Assembly: GCF_018860155.1 (NCBI RefSeq)
Contig: NZ_JAHKNI010000010.1
Span: 62,001 to 126,000, forward strand
Source of the DNA: Nocardia albiluteola
GTDB lineage: Bacteria > Actinomycetota > Actinomycetes > Mycobacteriales > Mycobacteriaceae
Direction: 5' to 3'
Length of the DNA stretch: 64,000 bases
Below the pieces are notes generated by a model, which saw only the letters and a program-made list of their open reading frames with translations, ran no database searches and had not been told where the DNA came from. This document shows positions 25,249 to 33,750 of this stretch, piece by piece. The first letter of the stretch is position 1; the number at the start of each line of letters is the position of its first letter. Position numbers and translations under genes: made by a program.

Positions 25249-26139
25249 CTACTCCCCCACACCCACTTCGACGGGGTGCGGTGCCGGTTGCCGTTTGGCG
25301 CGGGCGGTGCCGAGGATCGAGCCGATGATGACCAGGGGGAAGCCGATTGCCATACCCACCGTGAGGGGCTCGCCGAGCAGGGCGACGCCGATGAGCAGCG
25401 CCACTGCCGGGTTGATGTAGGTGATGACCGTGGCGCGGGCCGGGCCCACCTCGGCGATAAGCGCGAAGAACACGAGAAATGCTGCGGCAGTGCAGATTAC
25501 GGCGAGACCGACCACCGACCAACTGGCGCTGGCGGTGAACCGGACCGGCCACCGCCAGGCCGCGAACGGGGCATAGATCAGCGCGGCCAGGGCCAGCGAT
25601 GCCGCGACCACGCCCATGGACGGCAGGTCGGCGAGTTTACGATTGATGATAACCGGGCCGACGGCGTAGCCGATCGCGGTGACTCCGATGGCCGCGAACG
25701 CGCCCATATCGGAGAAGTCCAGCCCCAGGCCGACAAGCGTTGCGACACCGCCGAATCCGACGATCAGACCGACGATGCGGCGGGCATCGATGCGATCGTG
25801 CCCCAGCACCGCCACGATCACCACCGCGATCAGCGGCACCGCGGCGATCAGCAGCCCCACGGTCGAACTGGTCAACTTCGTCTCGGCCGAGCCGATGAGC
25901 AGCCATGGTCCGGTGATCTCGACCAGGGTGTAGGCCAGCAGCCAGCCCCATCGCCGCAACACCGGCCCGAGGGCCTTGGTGTACAACGCAACAGGCAGGA
26001 GCAGCAGGGCGCCGAGCGCGGTGCGGCCGAAGGCCACCACCACCGGATCGAAGTCCCGCACCGCAATGCGGATCATCGCGTACGGCACACCCCAGATGAC
26101 GCCCATCGCCAGAAATAACACCCACCCGCGCCGGGTCAT
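25249..26139 (-). CDS. EamA/DMT-superfamily transporter
   Basis: Inner-membrane transporter of 296 aa with ten predicted helices in two EamA repeats (GWVLFLAMGVIWGVPYAMIR at the N-terminus; FFALIAEVGPARATVITYIN, ALLIGVALLGEPLTVGMAIG in the second). It probably exports metabolites or amino acids; the substrate is not deducible. ATG 26139 follows GCGAGG; GTG 26154 is an alternative. Single gene. Confidence 0.88.
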   Translation of the reverse strand: MTRRGWVLFLAMGVIWGVPYAMIRIAVRDFDPVVVAFGRTALGALLLLPVALYTKALGPVLRRWGWLLAYTLVEITGPWLLIGSAETKLTSSTVGLLIAAVPLIAVVIVAVLGHDRIDARRIVGLIVGFGGVATLVGLGLDFSDMGAFAAIGVTAIGYAVGPVIINRKLADLPSMGVVAASLALAALIYAPFAAWRWPVRFTASASWSVVGLAVICTAAAFLVFFALIAEVGPARATVITYINPAVALLIGVALLGEPLTVGMAIGFPLVIIGSILGTARAKRQPAPHPVEVGVGE

Positions 26140-26306
26140 CGTGCCTCGCTCCACTGCTCATCCCGGATTGCTCACCGGGCCGACAAACTGCATCGATCAC
26201 AATGGCAGACCGGTCCGACATATTCCGGGCCCGAACAGCACCACCGGCTGCCACATCGCCACGCCCCGGGTTCCGAGCCGCGCCATCCGATCACCCGCAT
26301 ACAAAT

Positions 26307-26339
26307 GCGCCCTGCCGCTGTGTTCGGGCGGCAGGGCGC
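26307..26339 (-). terminator. rho-independent-type hairpin after the amidase gene
   Basis: gcgccctgccgc (26307-26318) and gcggcagggcgc (26328-26339) form a perfect 12-bp stem with a 9-nt loop, 18 bp beyond the amidase stop. No long U-tract, as is common in actinomycetes. Confidence 0.6.
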
Positions 26340-26356
26340 TGAGTCGAGCGACAACG

Positions 26357-27652
26357 CTACTTCGTCATGGCACCCGCGGCAGCGGTCGCCGCGTTACCGG
26401 CCGCACCGATCAGGGTCGACACCAGGGTGTACGCGAGGTTGATCAGTTCCGAATTCGCCAGATCACCGAGGCCCAGGGTCTTGCCGAGCGGGGCGAGCAG
26501 CTTGATCGCGCTGATAATCAGGGTCGCCATCGCGGAGTTGGGGTCCGTGGAATTGGCGGCGCCCGGCTGGGTCTGGGTACCCGGGGTGATGTTCGTGCCC
26601 GGTTGCGGCGTTACCCCAGGCGCGGACTGGTTCTGCGGCGCGGTACCCGGCGCCTGGTATTGCGGCGCGGTGCCGGGGGTATAAGCACTGGGCGCGCTCT
26701 GCGCCGGCGCCGTGGGTGCCGCGGTGGGCGCGGGGCTCTGGGACCGGTCCTGCGCCGCACCCGGAGCCAGGTTCGCCGCCGGGACCGCATTGGGCTGCCC
26801 GGGCAGCGGAGCCGCCGCCCGGCTGTCCGCGGAACCACTCGAGGGCTGTCCGCCCAGCAGATAGGTGACCAGCCCGGTGGTGATGGCGATCGCGTGCTTG
26901 ATCTGGCCGTCATTGGAGACCAGCTGCGCGGCGTCGTCCTTGTTCGCCCCGTTGCCCATCTCGATGAAGACGTCGGGCACCTCGGTCAGCGCGGGCCCGA
27001 CGATATCGGAGCGGGTCTGCAGGCCGTTGACCGCGCCGGCGTAGGTGGCCTCGGGGAACCCCGCCTTCACGTAGGCGTCCCGAACGGCCTTGGTCGCGGC
27101 CATCCCGGCCCCGGCCTGCACCTGGTTGACCTTGGCGTTCGGAACCGGCAGTTGCGGAACGATCATGTGGAATCCGCGGTCCTGCGGGGGTGCGCTGTCG
27201 GCATGAATGCTGATCGCGATGTCCGCACCCGATCGGTTGGCCGCCGCGGCGCGTTCATCGACGCAGCCACCCCACCCGGTGTCGTCCTGACGGCTCATCA
27301 CCACCCGGGCGCCCAGCGCCTCGAGCGACTGCTTGACCAGGCTGGCAACCCGCCAGTTGATCGTGTGCTCGGGCGTGCCGTCGAGCGCGGTCATTCCGGT
27401 GGTTTGGCACTCCTTGGTACCGCCACGGCCGTTGTTGACCGGCCTGGCGAGATTCTGGGTGTGATTGGGCCCCTGATGCCCGGGGTCCAAAAATACAGTC
27501 TTACCTGCGAGTTTAGTCGCCACATCCGGCGGGACCGGGGCGGCGTAGGCCGCCGGGGCCAGGCCCGCCGTGACGGCGGCCGCGGTGACGACCAGGCACA
27601 TTCCGGCCCGGGCGATATTCGGTGTGCGGCATAACAGCTGGCGAGAGAACAC
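26357..27652 (-). CDS. secreted N-acetylmuramoyl-L-alanine amidase (Amidase_3)
   Basis: Exported zinc amidase of 431 aa that cleaves the stem peptide from peptidoglycan. Signal peptide about residues 1-38 (CLVVTAAAVTAGLAPAAYAA). Amidase_3 domain about 48-265 with the zinc ligands in FLDPGHQG, the TPEHTINWRVASLVKQSLE glutamate and AISIHADSAP, resembling mycobacterial Rv3717. A Pro/Gln/Ala-rich linker (about 275-370) leads to an 60-residue hydrophobic Ala-rich C-terminal segment. GTG 27652 lies behind GGAGGG. Confidence 0.88.
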   Translation of the reverse strand: MFSRQLLCRTPNIARAGMCLVVTAAAVTAGLAPAAYAAPVPPDVATKLAGKTVFLDPGHQGPNHTQNLARPVNNGRGGTKECQTTGMTALDGTPEHTINWRVASLVKQSLEALGARVVMSRQDDTGWGGCVDERAAAANRSGADIAISIHADSAPPQDRGFHMIVPQLPVPNAKVNQVQAGAGMAATKAVRDAYVKAGFPEATYAGAVNGLQTRSDIVGPALTEVPDVFIEMGNGANKDDAAQLVSNDGQIKHAIAITTGLVTYLLGGQPSSGSADSRAAAPLPGQPNAVPAANLAPGAAQDRSQSPAPTAAPTAPAQSAPSAYTPGTAPQYQAPGTAPQNQSAPGVTPQPGTNITPGTQTQPGAANSTDPNSAMATLIISAIKLLAPLGKTLGLGDLANSELINLAYTLVSTLIGAAGNAATAAAGAMTK

Positions 27653-27828
27653 AACGCCCTCCAAATCCGTGCTGGCACCGTCTGACGGTTCCAGGAGCAC
27701 AGCTGGGGCGCGATACCGCCCTAGCTGTTACTGCTGTTGCGGTTGTTACTGGTGAGCATAACGGTGTTGGAGTTCACTGTCTCGCACGCCCCTCGGATTC
27801 TCAGTCTTCCGCAACATTTCGGCATCCG

Positions 27829-28284
27829 TTATGCCCGGATGACGCTGTCGCCGCTGACCTTGACGGGGTGGGCATCCAGCGGGCGGCTCGCCGGGCCGCG
27901 GGCAACACTGCCGTCCAGATGGAATTCGCTCCCGTGGCAGGGGCATTGAATCAGGCCGTTGACGACCTGGTTGACCTTGCATCCGGCGTGGGTGCAGGTC
28001 GTGGAGAACCCCTCGAAGGTGCCCGCGGTGGGCTGGGTGACGACGGTGTCCCCGACGATGACCCCGCCCCCGACCGGGACTTGGGCCGTGGATACCAGCG
28101 CACCGGGGGGCGCGGCCGGCGCGCCCGATGCCGCCGGGGCAACGGTCGCCGAGGAGGCCGCGGGCGCGGAGGAGTCGTTCGAGCTGCAGGCGGCGGCCAG
28201 GGTCAGCGCCGCCGCGGTGACGCCCGCCCCGGCCAGGGCGGTGCGGCGATCGACGGGACCTGCGGAAAGGTCGTGACGGGTCAT
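27829..28284 (-). CDS. Rieske [2Fe-2S] lipoprotein
   Basis: Exported iron-sulfur protein of 151 aa. The N-terminus has a twin-arginine-like RRTALAGAGVTAAALTLAAAC with a lipobox ending at Cys about residue 33, then a Ser/Ala/Pro linker. The Rieske ligands are in STTCTHAGCKV and CPCHGSEF. It probably carries electrons at the outer face of the membrane. The partner is unknown. ATG 28284 has AGGGAG at 8 nt; ATG 28290 is the alternative. Same strand and close to the ECF sigma gene upstream (161 bp gap). Confidence 0.88.
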   Translation of the reverse strand: MTRHDLSAGPVDRRTALAGAGVTAAALTLAAACSSNDSSAPAASSATVAPAASGAPAAPPGALVSTAQVPVGGGVIVGDTVVTQPTAGTFEGFSTTCTHAGCKVNQVVNGLIQCPCHGSEFHLDGSVARGPASRPLDAHPVKVSGDSVIRA

Positions 28285-28445
28285 CGGCATAACTCCCTAC
28301 GTGTGATGCGGCGTGCCGAAACGCAGCGACTACCTCGACAAACGTATCGGGGCCGAATTCGGTTCAGGGCAACCCTACTCGCGCCGTCGTCCGCATCGGA
28401 CCAGTTCACGATCATGTTCGGGGCCCGCACCATGATCGAGCATTG

Positions 28446-29009
28446 TCACGCCGGGCGGGGCAATTGCCGCAGCGAGCGCAGCGCGTAGTGCACCCGGGTC
28501 TTGACGGTGCCGACCGGCACCCCCAGGTCGTCGGCCACGTCCTGATACGCGCGATCTCGCAGGATCACCTGGACCACCGCGTCGCGCTGCGGCACCGTCA
28601 GCCGCGCCAGCAGCTCGTCCACGAGCATGCCGTCGGCCAGACGCTCGGTGAAATCCGGGCGCGCGCATCGGATGTCGACCGGCCGCTCATCGGCCTCCCA
28701 ACTGGTCTCGACCGGCCGCACCGCCCGCATGCGCGCGATGTCGGTGAGCACATTGGCCTCGATCGCCAGGAGCCAGGTGCGCACGCTGCCCCGGGCCGCA
28801 CTGTAGGTGCCGCATGCGCGCCAGCCCCGCAGCAGCGTCTCCTGCACGGCGTGTTCGGCCAGTCCCGGATCGCCCAGGCTGCGCCGGGCCCGCCACTGCA
28901 GGAGCGCACCGTCGGCGGCGAGGACGGCCGCCAGACCTTCGTCGTTACACAGGTGCGCACAGCCGGCGCCGCACGCGGTCTCCGGGGCGAGGGCTCGCAG
29001 AGCAGTCAT
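28446..29009 (-). CDS. ECF-type RNA polymerase sigma factor
   Basis: Sigma-70 family protein of 187 aa. Region 2 spans about 35-105 (LAEHAVQETLLRGWRA, GSVRTWLLAIEANVLTDIAR). Region 4 spans about 130-185 (LTVPQRDAVVQVILRDRAYQ, DVADDLGVPVGTVKTRVHYA). The first 25 residues hold an unusual CX3CX3C (CGAGCAHLC). No anti-sigma gene is adjacent; the next gene on the strand is the Rieske lipoprotein. A redox-responsive role is inference. Confidence 0.88.
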   Translation of the reverse strand: MTALRALAPETACGAGCAHLCNDEGLAAVLAADGALLQWRARRSLGDPGLAEHAVQETLLRGWRACGTYSAARGSVRTWLLAIEANVLTDIARMRAVRPVETSWEADERPVDIRCARPDFTERLADGMLVDELLARLTVPQRDAVVQVILRDRAYQDVADDLGVPVGTVKTRVHYALRSLRQLPRPA

Positions 29010-29241
29010 GCCTCTATATCGCGAGCAGTCCCCGGAACTGCAACGACTTCGTGGTGTCTATCGCCGTCGCGACACAGTGGGTATCAACCGGCCGACACAG
29101 CGCACGGTGCGGACCGATCACAAATTTCGCCGATTCGAGCAACCGGCGCGAGCAATTCTGATAGACCAACCCCGGGAGCACCGGAAACTCCCGGGGCCGC
29201 CCGCGCTCGGCGGCGCCACCCTAGCTTCAGGAGGAAACGTC

Positions 29242-29646
29242 GTGCGTTCAGGCACGCTCGCGGTCGCGGGGGCCATGGCCTCCGCCGCGACGCTGCTCGC
29301 CACCGGAACCGCCAGCGCCGCACCGGCGACGGCGATGCCCGGTGACGGGATCTACCGGGTGGGTATCGATATCACCCCCGGCATCTATCAGTCGGCGGGG
29401 TCTCACGACCCGGTGCACGCGTGTTACTGGCAGCGCCTGTGGAAGATCGCCGGTCCCGGCGACCACGCCGATCCGAACGGGTACATCGTGGCGAGCGACA
29501 TCACCCACAGCAACCCGGTGCGGGTCATGATCAAGGCGACGGACGTCGGCTTCAAGGCCGTCAACTGCGGCGCCTGGGTCATGGTGCCGCCACCGCCCAA
29601 CACCGGCTCCTACGGGCCGGGCGGGCTGTTCGGCAGCGAGTACTGA
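29242..29646 (+). CDS. small secreted protein of unknown function
   Basis: Exported protein of 134 aa. Signal peptide about 1-27 (GAMASAATLLATGTASA|AP). The mature part begins with PGDGIYRVGIDITPGIYQSA and contains two Cys (HACYWQRLW and VNCGAWVMV) that could form a disulfide. This short beta-rich type is widespread in Nocardia and Mycobacterium secretomes. GTG 29242 is fixed by a perfect AGGAGG 8 nt upstream. Followed by a terminator, so probably monocistronic. Confidence 0.82.
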   Translation: MRSGTLAVAGAMASAATLLATGTASAAPATAMPGDGIYRVGIDITPGIYQSAGSHDPVHACYWQRLWKIAGPGDHADPNGYIVASDITHSNPVRVMIKATDVGFKAVNCGAWVMVPPPPNTGSYGPGGLFGSEY

Positions 29647-29681
29647 CCGGGGCTCATCCGCCCGAAATTCCCCGTTCCGGC

Positions 29682-29711
29682 ACGCCGCCCGGACCCCCGG
29701 GCGGCGTTGTG
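29682..29711 (+). terminator. hairpin terminator after the secreted protein gene
   Basis: acgccgcccgg (29682-29692) and ccgggcggcgt (29697-29707) make a perfect 11-bp stem with a 4-nt loop followed by tgtg. It separates the secreted protein from the gal operon. Confidence 0.65.
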
Positions 29712-29722
29712 TCCGCGACCCG

Positions 29723-29754
29723 ATGTGAGCGCTCACATACATCCCGTGTACTCT
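29723..29754 (+). promoter_or_regulatory. LacI-type operator and promoter of the gal operon
   Basis: atgtgagcgctcacat (29723-29738) is a perfect 16-bp palindrome. Its core TGTGAGCGCTCACA is the class bound by LacI/CebR-type regulators and nearly equals the symmetric lac operator. It covers the expected -35 region of a TANNNT -10 box (tactct, 29749-29754). No lacI-type gene is in the window. Confidence 0.65.
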
Positions 29755-29791
29755 CCGGACCGAGTCTCACGCGTCCCGATCGGAGGTTGTC

Positions 29792-29905
29792 ATGGCGCCG
29801 TTTGCACACGAGCACAAGTACACCAGTGTGCTTACCCACCCCGCCGACTACGCAAGCTCCGTCGGCTCACCGTCCCCCCTGCTTACCCATCGAGCCGCCC
29901 GGTGA
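29792..29905 (+). CDS. 37-codon leader ORF coupled to galT
   Basis: ORF starting at ATG 29792 behind GGAGG (29782-29786). It encodes 37 aa (MAPFAHEHKYTSVLTHPADY at the start, ending LLTHRAAR). Its TGA overlaps the galT GTG start in a GTGA, the classic mark of translational coupling. galT itself has no good ribosome site, so ribosomes leaving this ORF may deliver its initiation. No family is recognised. It could be a true small protein or only a leader. Confidence 0.5.
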   Translation: MAPFAHEHKYTSVLTHPADYASSVGSPSPLLTHRAAR

Positions 29906-30996
29906 TCACCACACGCCGCACGCTCGCGGACGGGCGCGAGATCCGCTATTTCGATCGGGAGCCGGTGTCCCGCACCGCGGTCGACACCCGCGATCTGCCG
30001 CAGACCACCACGCATTCACAGGCGCGCTTCGATCCGCTGCTCGGCGAATGGGTGGTGCTGGCTTCGCATCGGCAGACCCGGACCTTCCTGCCGCCGGCGG
30101 ACATGTGCCCGCTGTGCCCGTCCACGCCGGAACGAGCCACCGAGGTTCCCGAATCCGATTACCAGGTAGCTGTTTTCGAGAACCGGTTCCCCTCGCTGTC
30201 CACCGACCACATGGATTGGCCTGCCACGGTGCAGGGTTCGCCACTCACACCGCTTCGCGACGGATACGGTCGTTGTGAGGTGGTGTGCTTCACCAGCGTT
30301 CACGACTCGTCCTTCGCCCAGCTGGATCGGCAACGGGCGCGGCTGGTGGTCGACGTGTGGGCCCATCGCAGCGCGGAACTGGCCGAGCTCGACGGCGTCG
30401 GGCAGGTGTTCTGCTTCGAGAACCATGGCGAGGAGATCGGAGTGACCCTGTCCCATCCGCACGGGCAGATCTACGCGTACCCGTTCGTCACCCCGCGCGT
30501 CGCCAAGATCTCGGCCAATGTGGCGCAGTACCGGAAAACCCACGGCACCAACCTGTTCGGCGATGTACTGGCCGCCGAACGCGCGGCCGGGCTGCGGGTG
30601 GTCGCGGCCAACGAGGAGTGGACCGCCTTCGTGCCGCCGTTCGCGCGCTGGCCGTACGAGGTGCAGCTGTATCCGCACCGCCGCGTGGCCGACATTCCCG
30701 AGCTCGACGACGCCCAGCGCGACGCGTTCGCGGAACTGTACCTGGACGTGCTGGGCCGCTTCGCGCACCGCTTCGACGATCCGATGCCCTACATCGCCGC
30801 GTGGAATCAGGCCCCCACGCCGAAATCCGGTGCAGCGCGCGATGATTGGTGGCTGCACCTGCAGCTGTTCTCGATTCGCCGCGCGCCCGGGAAGCTGAAG
30901 TACCTGGCCGGGTCCGAATCCGGCATGAACGTCTTCGTCAGCGATACCACGCCGGAGACGGTCGCGGCCGAACTGCGAGAGGTCGCAACATCATGA
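29902..30996 (+). CDS. galT: galactose-1-phosphate uridylyltransferase
   Basis: Leloir enzyme of 364 aa that exchanges UDP between UDP-glucose and galactose-1-phosphate. Zinc-type motif CPLCPS, FENRFPSLS, and the catalytic HPHGQIYAYP (His-Pro-His) are present, with PFARWPYEVQLYPHR and a C-terminal GMNVFVSDTTPE. GTG 29902 overlaps the leader-ORF stop (GTGA) and gives the family length. The stop overlaps galK by ATGA. The galE epimerase is not in the operon. Confidence 0.94.
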   Translation: MITTRRTLADGREIRYFDREPVSRTAVDTRDLPQTTTHSQARFDPLLGEWVVLASHRQTRTFLPPADMCPLCPSTPERATEVPESDYQVAVFENRFPSLSTDHMDWPATVQGSPLTPLRDGYGRCEVVCFTSVHDSSFAQLDRQRARLVVDVWAHRSAELAELDGVGQVFCFENHGEEIGVTLSHPHGQIYAYPFVTPRVAKISANVAQYRKTHGTNLFGDVLAAERAAGLRVVAANEEWTAFVPPFARWPYEVQLYPHRRVADIPELDDAQRDAFAELYLDVLGRFAHRFDDPMPYIAAWNQAPTPKSGAARDDWWLHLQLFSIRRAPGKLKYLAGSESGMNVFVSDTTPETVAAELREVATS

Positions 30997-32099
30997 ATGC
31001 GATACAGCGCGGGGTGTGGGTGGCGCCCGGGCGGGTCAACATCATCGGTGAGCACACCGACTACAACGACGGGTATGCGCTGCCGATCGCGCTGCCGCAC
31101 GTGGTGAGCTGCACCGCGCGCGCCACCTCCGACGGGACGGTGACGGTCTCCTCGCGCCAGCACCCCGGCGAACTCATCAGCGAACCCGTTGCCGGACTTG
31201 CGGATTCGACGGTGGCCGGCTGGGTCCGGTATCCGCTCGGGGTCGTATACGAGTTCTCCCGGCGCGGCCGGTCGATCGGCGGCGTGGAGCTCATGCTGGA
31301 CGGCGCGGTACCCGTCGGCGCCGGACTGTCCTCCTCGGCGGCGGTGGTATGTGCGGTGGCCGTGGCCCTGCGCGACCTGTTCGCCGGGGCGGTCACCGAT
31401 GCCGAGCTCATCGATATCGGCCGGGCCGCGGAGAACTCGTACGTCGGCGCGGCCACCGGCACGCTGGACCAGTCCGCGTCGGTGCTCTGCACGGCCGGGC
31501 ACGCGCTGTTCCTGGACTTCGGCAAGGGCGAGCACGCCCAAGTCCCGTTCGATCTGGCCGCGGCCGGGCTGGCGCTGCTGGTCGCCGACACCAACACCCC
31601 GCATCACCACGCGGGCGGCGGCTACGCCGATCGCCGCCGCGAATGCGAGGAGGCCGCGGCCGCCCTCGGCGTGCGCTCGCTGCGCGAGATCACCGATATC
31701 GCTGCGGTCGAGCAGATTCCGGCGCCAGCGCCGCGCAAGCGAGCCCGCCACATCGTCTCGGAGAACGCCCGGGTGCTCGAGGTCGTCGACATGCTGCGGC
31801 GGGGCCGGGATCCGCGCGAGATCGGCCCGATCCTCACGACCGGGCACGCGTCGCTGCGCGACGATTTCGAGATTTCCACGCCCCAGCTGGATGCGGCCGT
31901 CGAGGCCGCACTCGAGGCCGGGGCCCATGGCGCGCGGATGGTCGGCGGCGGATTCGGCGGCAGCATCATCGCGCTGGTCGACGCCGATCGCACGGCTGCC
32001 ACTGTGAGGGCGATCGAGAATCGCTTCCGGGCGGCGGATTTCGCCGAACCGCGCACATTCGTGGCGATTCCGTCGGCCGGCGCCCATCGGGTGGCGTGA
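30993..32099 (+). CDS. galK: galactokinase
   Basis: GHMP kinase of 368 aa: galactose + ATP to galactose-1-phosphate. Galactokinase signature GRVNIIGEHTDYNDGYALPI, ATP loop PVGAGLSSSAAVVCAVAVAL, and C-terminal GGGFGGSIIALVD. ATG 30993 overlaps the galT stop by 4 bp. Together with galT it feeds galactose into UDP-sugar metabolism. Confidence 0.94.
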   Translation: MNAIQRGVWVAPGRVNIIGEHTDYNDGYALPIALPHVVSCTARATSDGTVTVSSRQHPGELISEPVAGLADSTVAGWVRYPLGVVYEFSRRGRSIGGVELMLDGAVPVGAGLSSSAAVVCAVAVALRDLFAGAVTDAELIDIGRAAENSYVGAATGTLDQSASVLCTAGHALFLDFGKGEHAQVPFDLAAAGLALLVADTNTPHHHAGGGYADRRRECEEAAAALGVRSLREITDIAAVEQIPAPAPRKRARHIVSENARVLEVVDMLRRGRDPREIGPILTTGHASLRDDFEISTPQLDAAVEAALEAGAHGARMVGGGFGGSIIALVDADRTAATVRAIENRFRAADFAEPRTFVAIPSAGAHRVA

Positions 32100-32125
32100 T
32101 TCCCACACCGGGTGGCGTGATTCCC
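32088..32125 (+). repeat. tandem duplication across the galK stop
   Basis: cgggtggcgtgattccc occurs at 32088-32104 and again at 32109-32125 (period 21 bp). The first copy contains the galK stop. A simple slippage duplication with no visible function. The following 32126-32409 holds no convincing gene on either strand, only GC-rich open frames without coding character. Confidence 0.6.
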
Positions 32126-32409
32126 GAAGTCCGCGGATGACACGGCATCGGGGGATGGTTAGCCAGGCAGCCGAATGGGAACAATTACATCAGCAGCGCG
32201 CCGCGAGGCTGCGAACCGGTCAGCCCTCGCCGTGACCTGCACAACCCCACGACTGTCGAGGCTGACGCTCGGCTTCGTCGTGCGCGAAAACGCGAAGTGC
32301 CCCCGGTTCGCTTCGCAAGGTCGCCCACGACCCTTCCGCTCGCACCCATCGGCGCCGTGACCGTTCGCGTTGCGCGGTTCGCCCGCCAACATGCCCATGG
32401 AGGGACATC

Positions 32410-32640
32410 ATGACCAACTCCGATGCAGTCAACGCGGCAGGTCCAGCCCAGATCGCCTGGCGCAAGTCAAGTTTCAGCGGACCCGACGGACACTGCGTTG
32501 AATGCGCGACGCTCTCGGGCGGAATGATCGCGGTCCGCAACAGCAATCGCCCCGAGGCAGGCACGCTCCTGTTCACCCACGCCGAAATGTCCGCGTGGAT
32601 ACTCGGCTGCCGCGCGGGAGAATTCGACGATCTGGTGTGA
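32410..32640 (+). CDS. DUF397 protein
   Basis: Small protein of 76 aa with the DUF397 signature: WRKSSFSGPDGHCVECATL, GMIAVRNSNRPEAGTLLFT, and the final HAEMSAWILGCRAGEFD. ATG follows GGAGGG. In actinomycetes DUF397 genes usually sit beside an XRE-type HTH gene with a DUF5753 domain and act as a regulatory pair. Here no such partner is adjacent, so this copy is an orphan. Confidence 0.88.
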   Translation: MTNSDAVNAAGPAQIAWRKSSFSGPDGHCVECATLSGGMIAVRNSNRPEAGTLLFTHAEMSAWILGCRAGEFDDLV

Positions 32641-32697
32641 CGGACGATTACCCCCGAAGTAATCGACTCGGGGCACTGAATGCGGCAAGCTCGTTTC

Positions 32698-33099
32698 ATG
32701 ATCGATACCGCCGGGACACAGCTGTTCCACACGACGATGCCGTTCACCGAGAAGCTCGGCGTCGAGGTGCTCGAGCACGGGCGCGAGGTGGTGCGCAGCC
32801 GTCTTGCCTGGCAGGAGGACCTGTGCACGCTCGGCGGAGTGATGCACGGCGGAGCGCTCATGGCACTGGCGGATTCCACCGCGGCGGTCTGCGCCTTCCT
32901 GAATCTCCCGGAGGGCAAACAGGGCACGACGACGGTGGAGTCGAAGACGAACTTCCTGCGCGCGGTGCGCTCGGGGTATGCGCTGGCGACGGCGCGGCCG
33001 CTGCACGCCGGGCGCACGTTCATCGTGGTCGAGACCGAAATCCGGGACGACGCGGACAAACTCGTCGCGAAGATCACCCAGACGCAGGCGGTGCTCTAG
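32698..33099 (+). CDS. PaaI-family hotdog thioesterase
   Basis: Acyl-CoA thioesterase-like protein of 133 aa with a hotdog fold. The signature LGGVMHGGALMALADSTAAV holds the conserved HGG and Asp; TTVESKTNFLRAVRSGYALA is the second conserved strand. ATG 32698 is chosen because it starts just before the domain; ATG 32680 adds six residues and cannot be excluded. The stop lies 9 bp from the convergent MarR gene. Confidence 0.87.
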   Translation: MIDTAGTQLFHTTMPFTEKLGVEVLEHGREVVRSRLAWQEDLCTLGGVMHGGALMALADSTAAVCAFLNLPEGKQGTTTVESKTNFLRAVRSGYALATARPLHAGRTFIVVETEIRDDADKLVAKITQTQAVL

Positions 33100-33108
33100 T
33101 CCGGGAAG

Positions 33109-33612
33109 TCAGTCCCGCGCTTCCCCCACGGCGATCTCGTCGACCCAGGCCTGCAGGCCGGCGATGAAACCGTCCTGCTCCTGCGGCGTCAGCCGCCCCA
33201 TCGCACGGAACAGCGCCGCACCGCGGCGCGCCAGGAATTCCTCGAACGCGGCCCGGTGCTCCGGCGCGGCCGACAGCAGGGTGCGCCGGTGATCGGCCGG
33301 GTCGCTGCGACGCTCCAGCAGACCCGCGCGGGTGAGCTCCCCGCTGAGCTGACTGGCATTGGTCAGCCCGAGCCCCAGCTGCCGCGCGACCTCGCTGACG
33401 CTCGATGGCCCCGAGGACAGCACGCACATCAGCACCGCGCCGTGCCGCGGTCCCAATCCCGCCGACTCGAACGTCTGCCGCATCGCCGGTGACATGTCAT
33501 GGCGCGCGCGCCGCAGGTACGCCGAGATCAGCGGTACCAGCGTCGCGAGTCGCCGCCGCTGCTCGACGCTCACCGTCGACGCATCCCCATCGGGCACCGG
33601 CTTCTGCTCCAT
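33109..33612 (-). CDS. MarR-family regulator
   Basis: Winged-helix regulator of 167 aa. HTH SVSEVARQLGLGLTNASQLS at about 72-92 and wing RRSDPADHRRTLLSA. Start 33612 lies behind GGAGG. It is divergent from the methyltransferase operon, and AGTTCA/TGAACT repeats fill the gap. It probably represses the operon and itself. Confidence 0.9.
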   Translation of the reverse strand: MEQKPVPDGDASTVSVEQRRRLATLVPLISAYLRRARHDMSPAMRQTFESAGLGPRHGAVLMCVLSSGPSSVSEVARQLGLGLTNASQLSGELTRAGLLERRSDPADHRRTLLSAAPEHRAAFEEFLARRGAALFRAMGRLTPQEQDGFIAGLQAWVDEIAVGEARD

Positions 33613-33698
33613 GCGCGCCTCCCTCTCCTCCGATCACGGCCGGCCACCGCGCGTCATCTGCCCGACGCCCGCGATCCACTTGACAGCACACAGCATAC

Positions 33699-33737
33699 AA
33701 GTTCAAACTTCTGAACTATTCGGAAATATGAACTATT
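33699..33737. promoter_or_regulatory. AGTTCA/TGAACT repeats, likely MarR operators
   Basis: agttca-N6-tgaact (33700-33717) is a perfect inverted repeat. aagtt-ca-aactt overlaps it, and tgaactatt recurs exactly at 33712-33720 and 33729-33737. The stretch is AT-rich against its surroundings and lies in the MarR/methyltransferase gap. Confidence 0.55.
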
Positions 33738-33750
33738 GAGGTGAGCTTCC

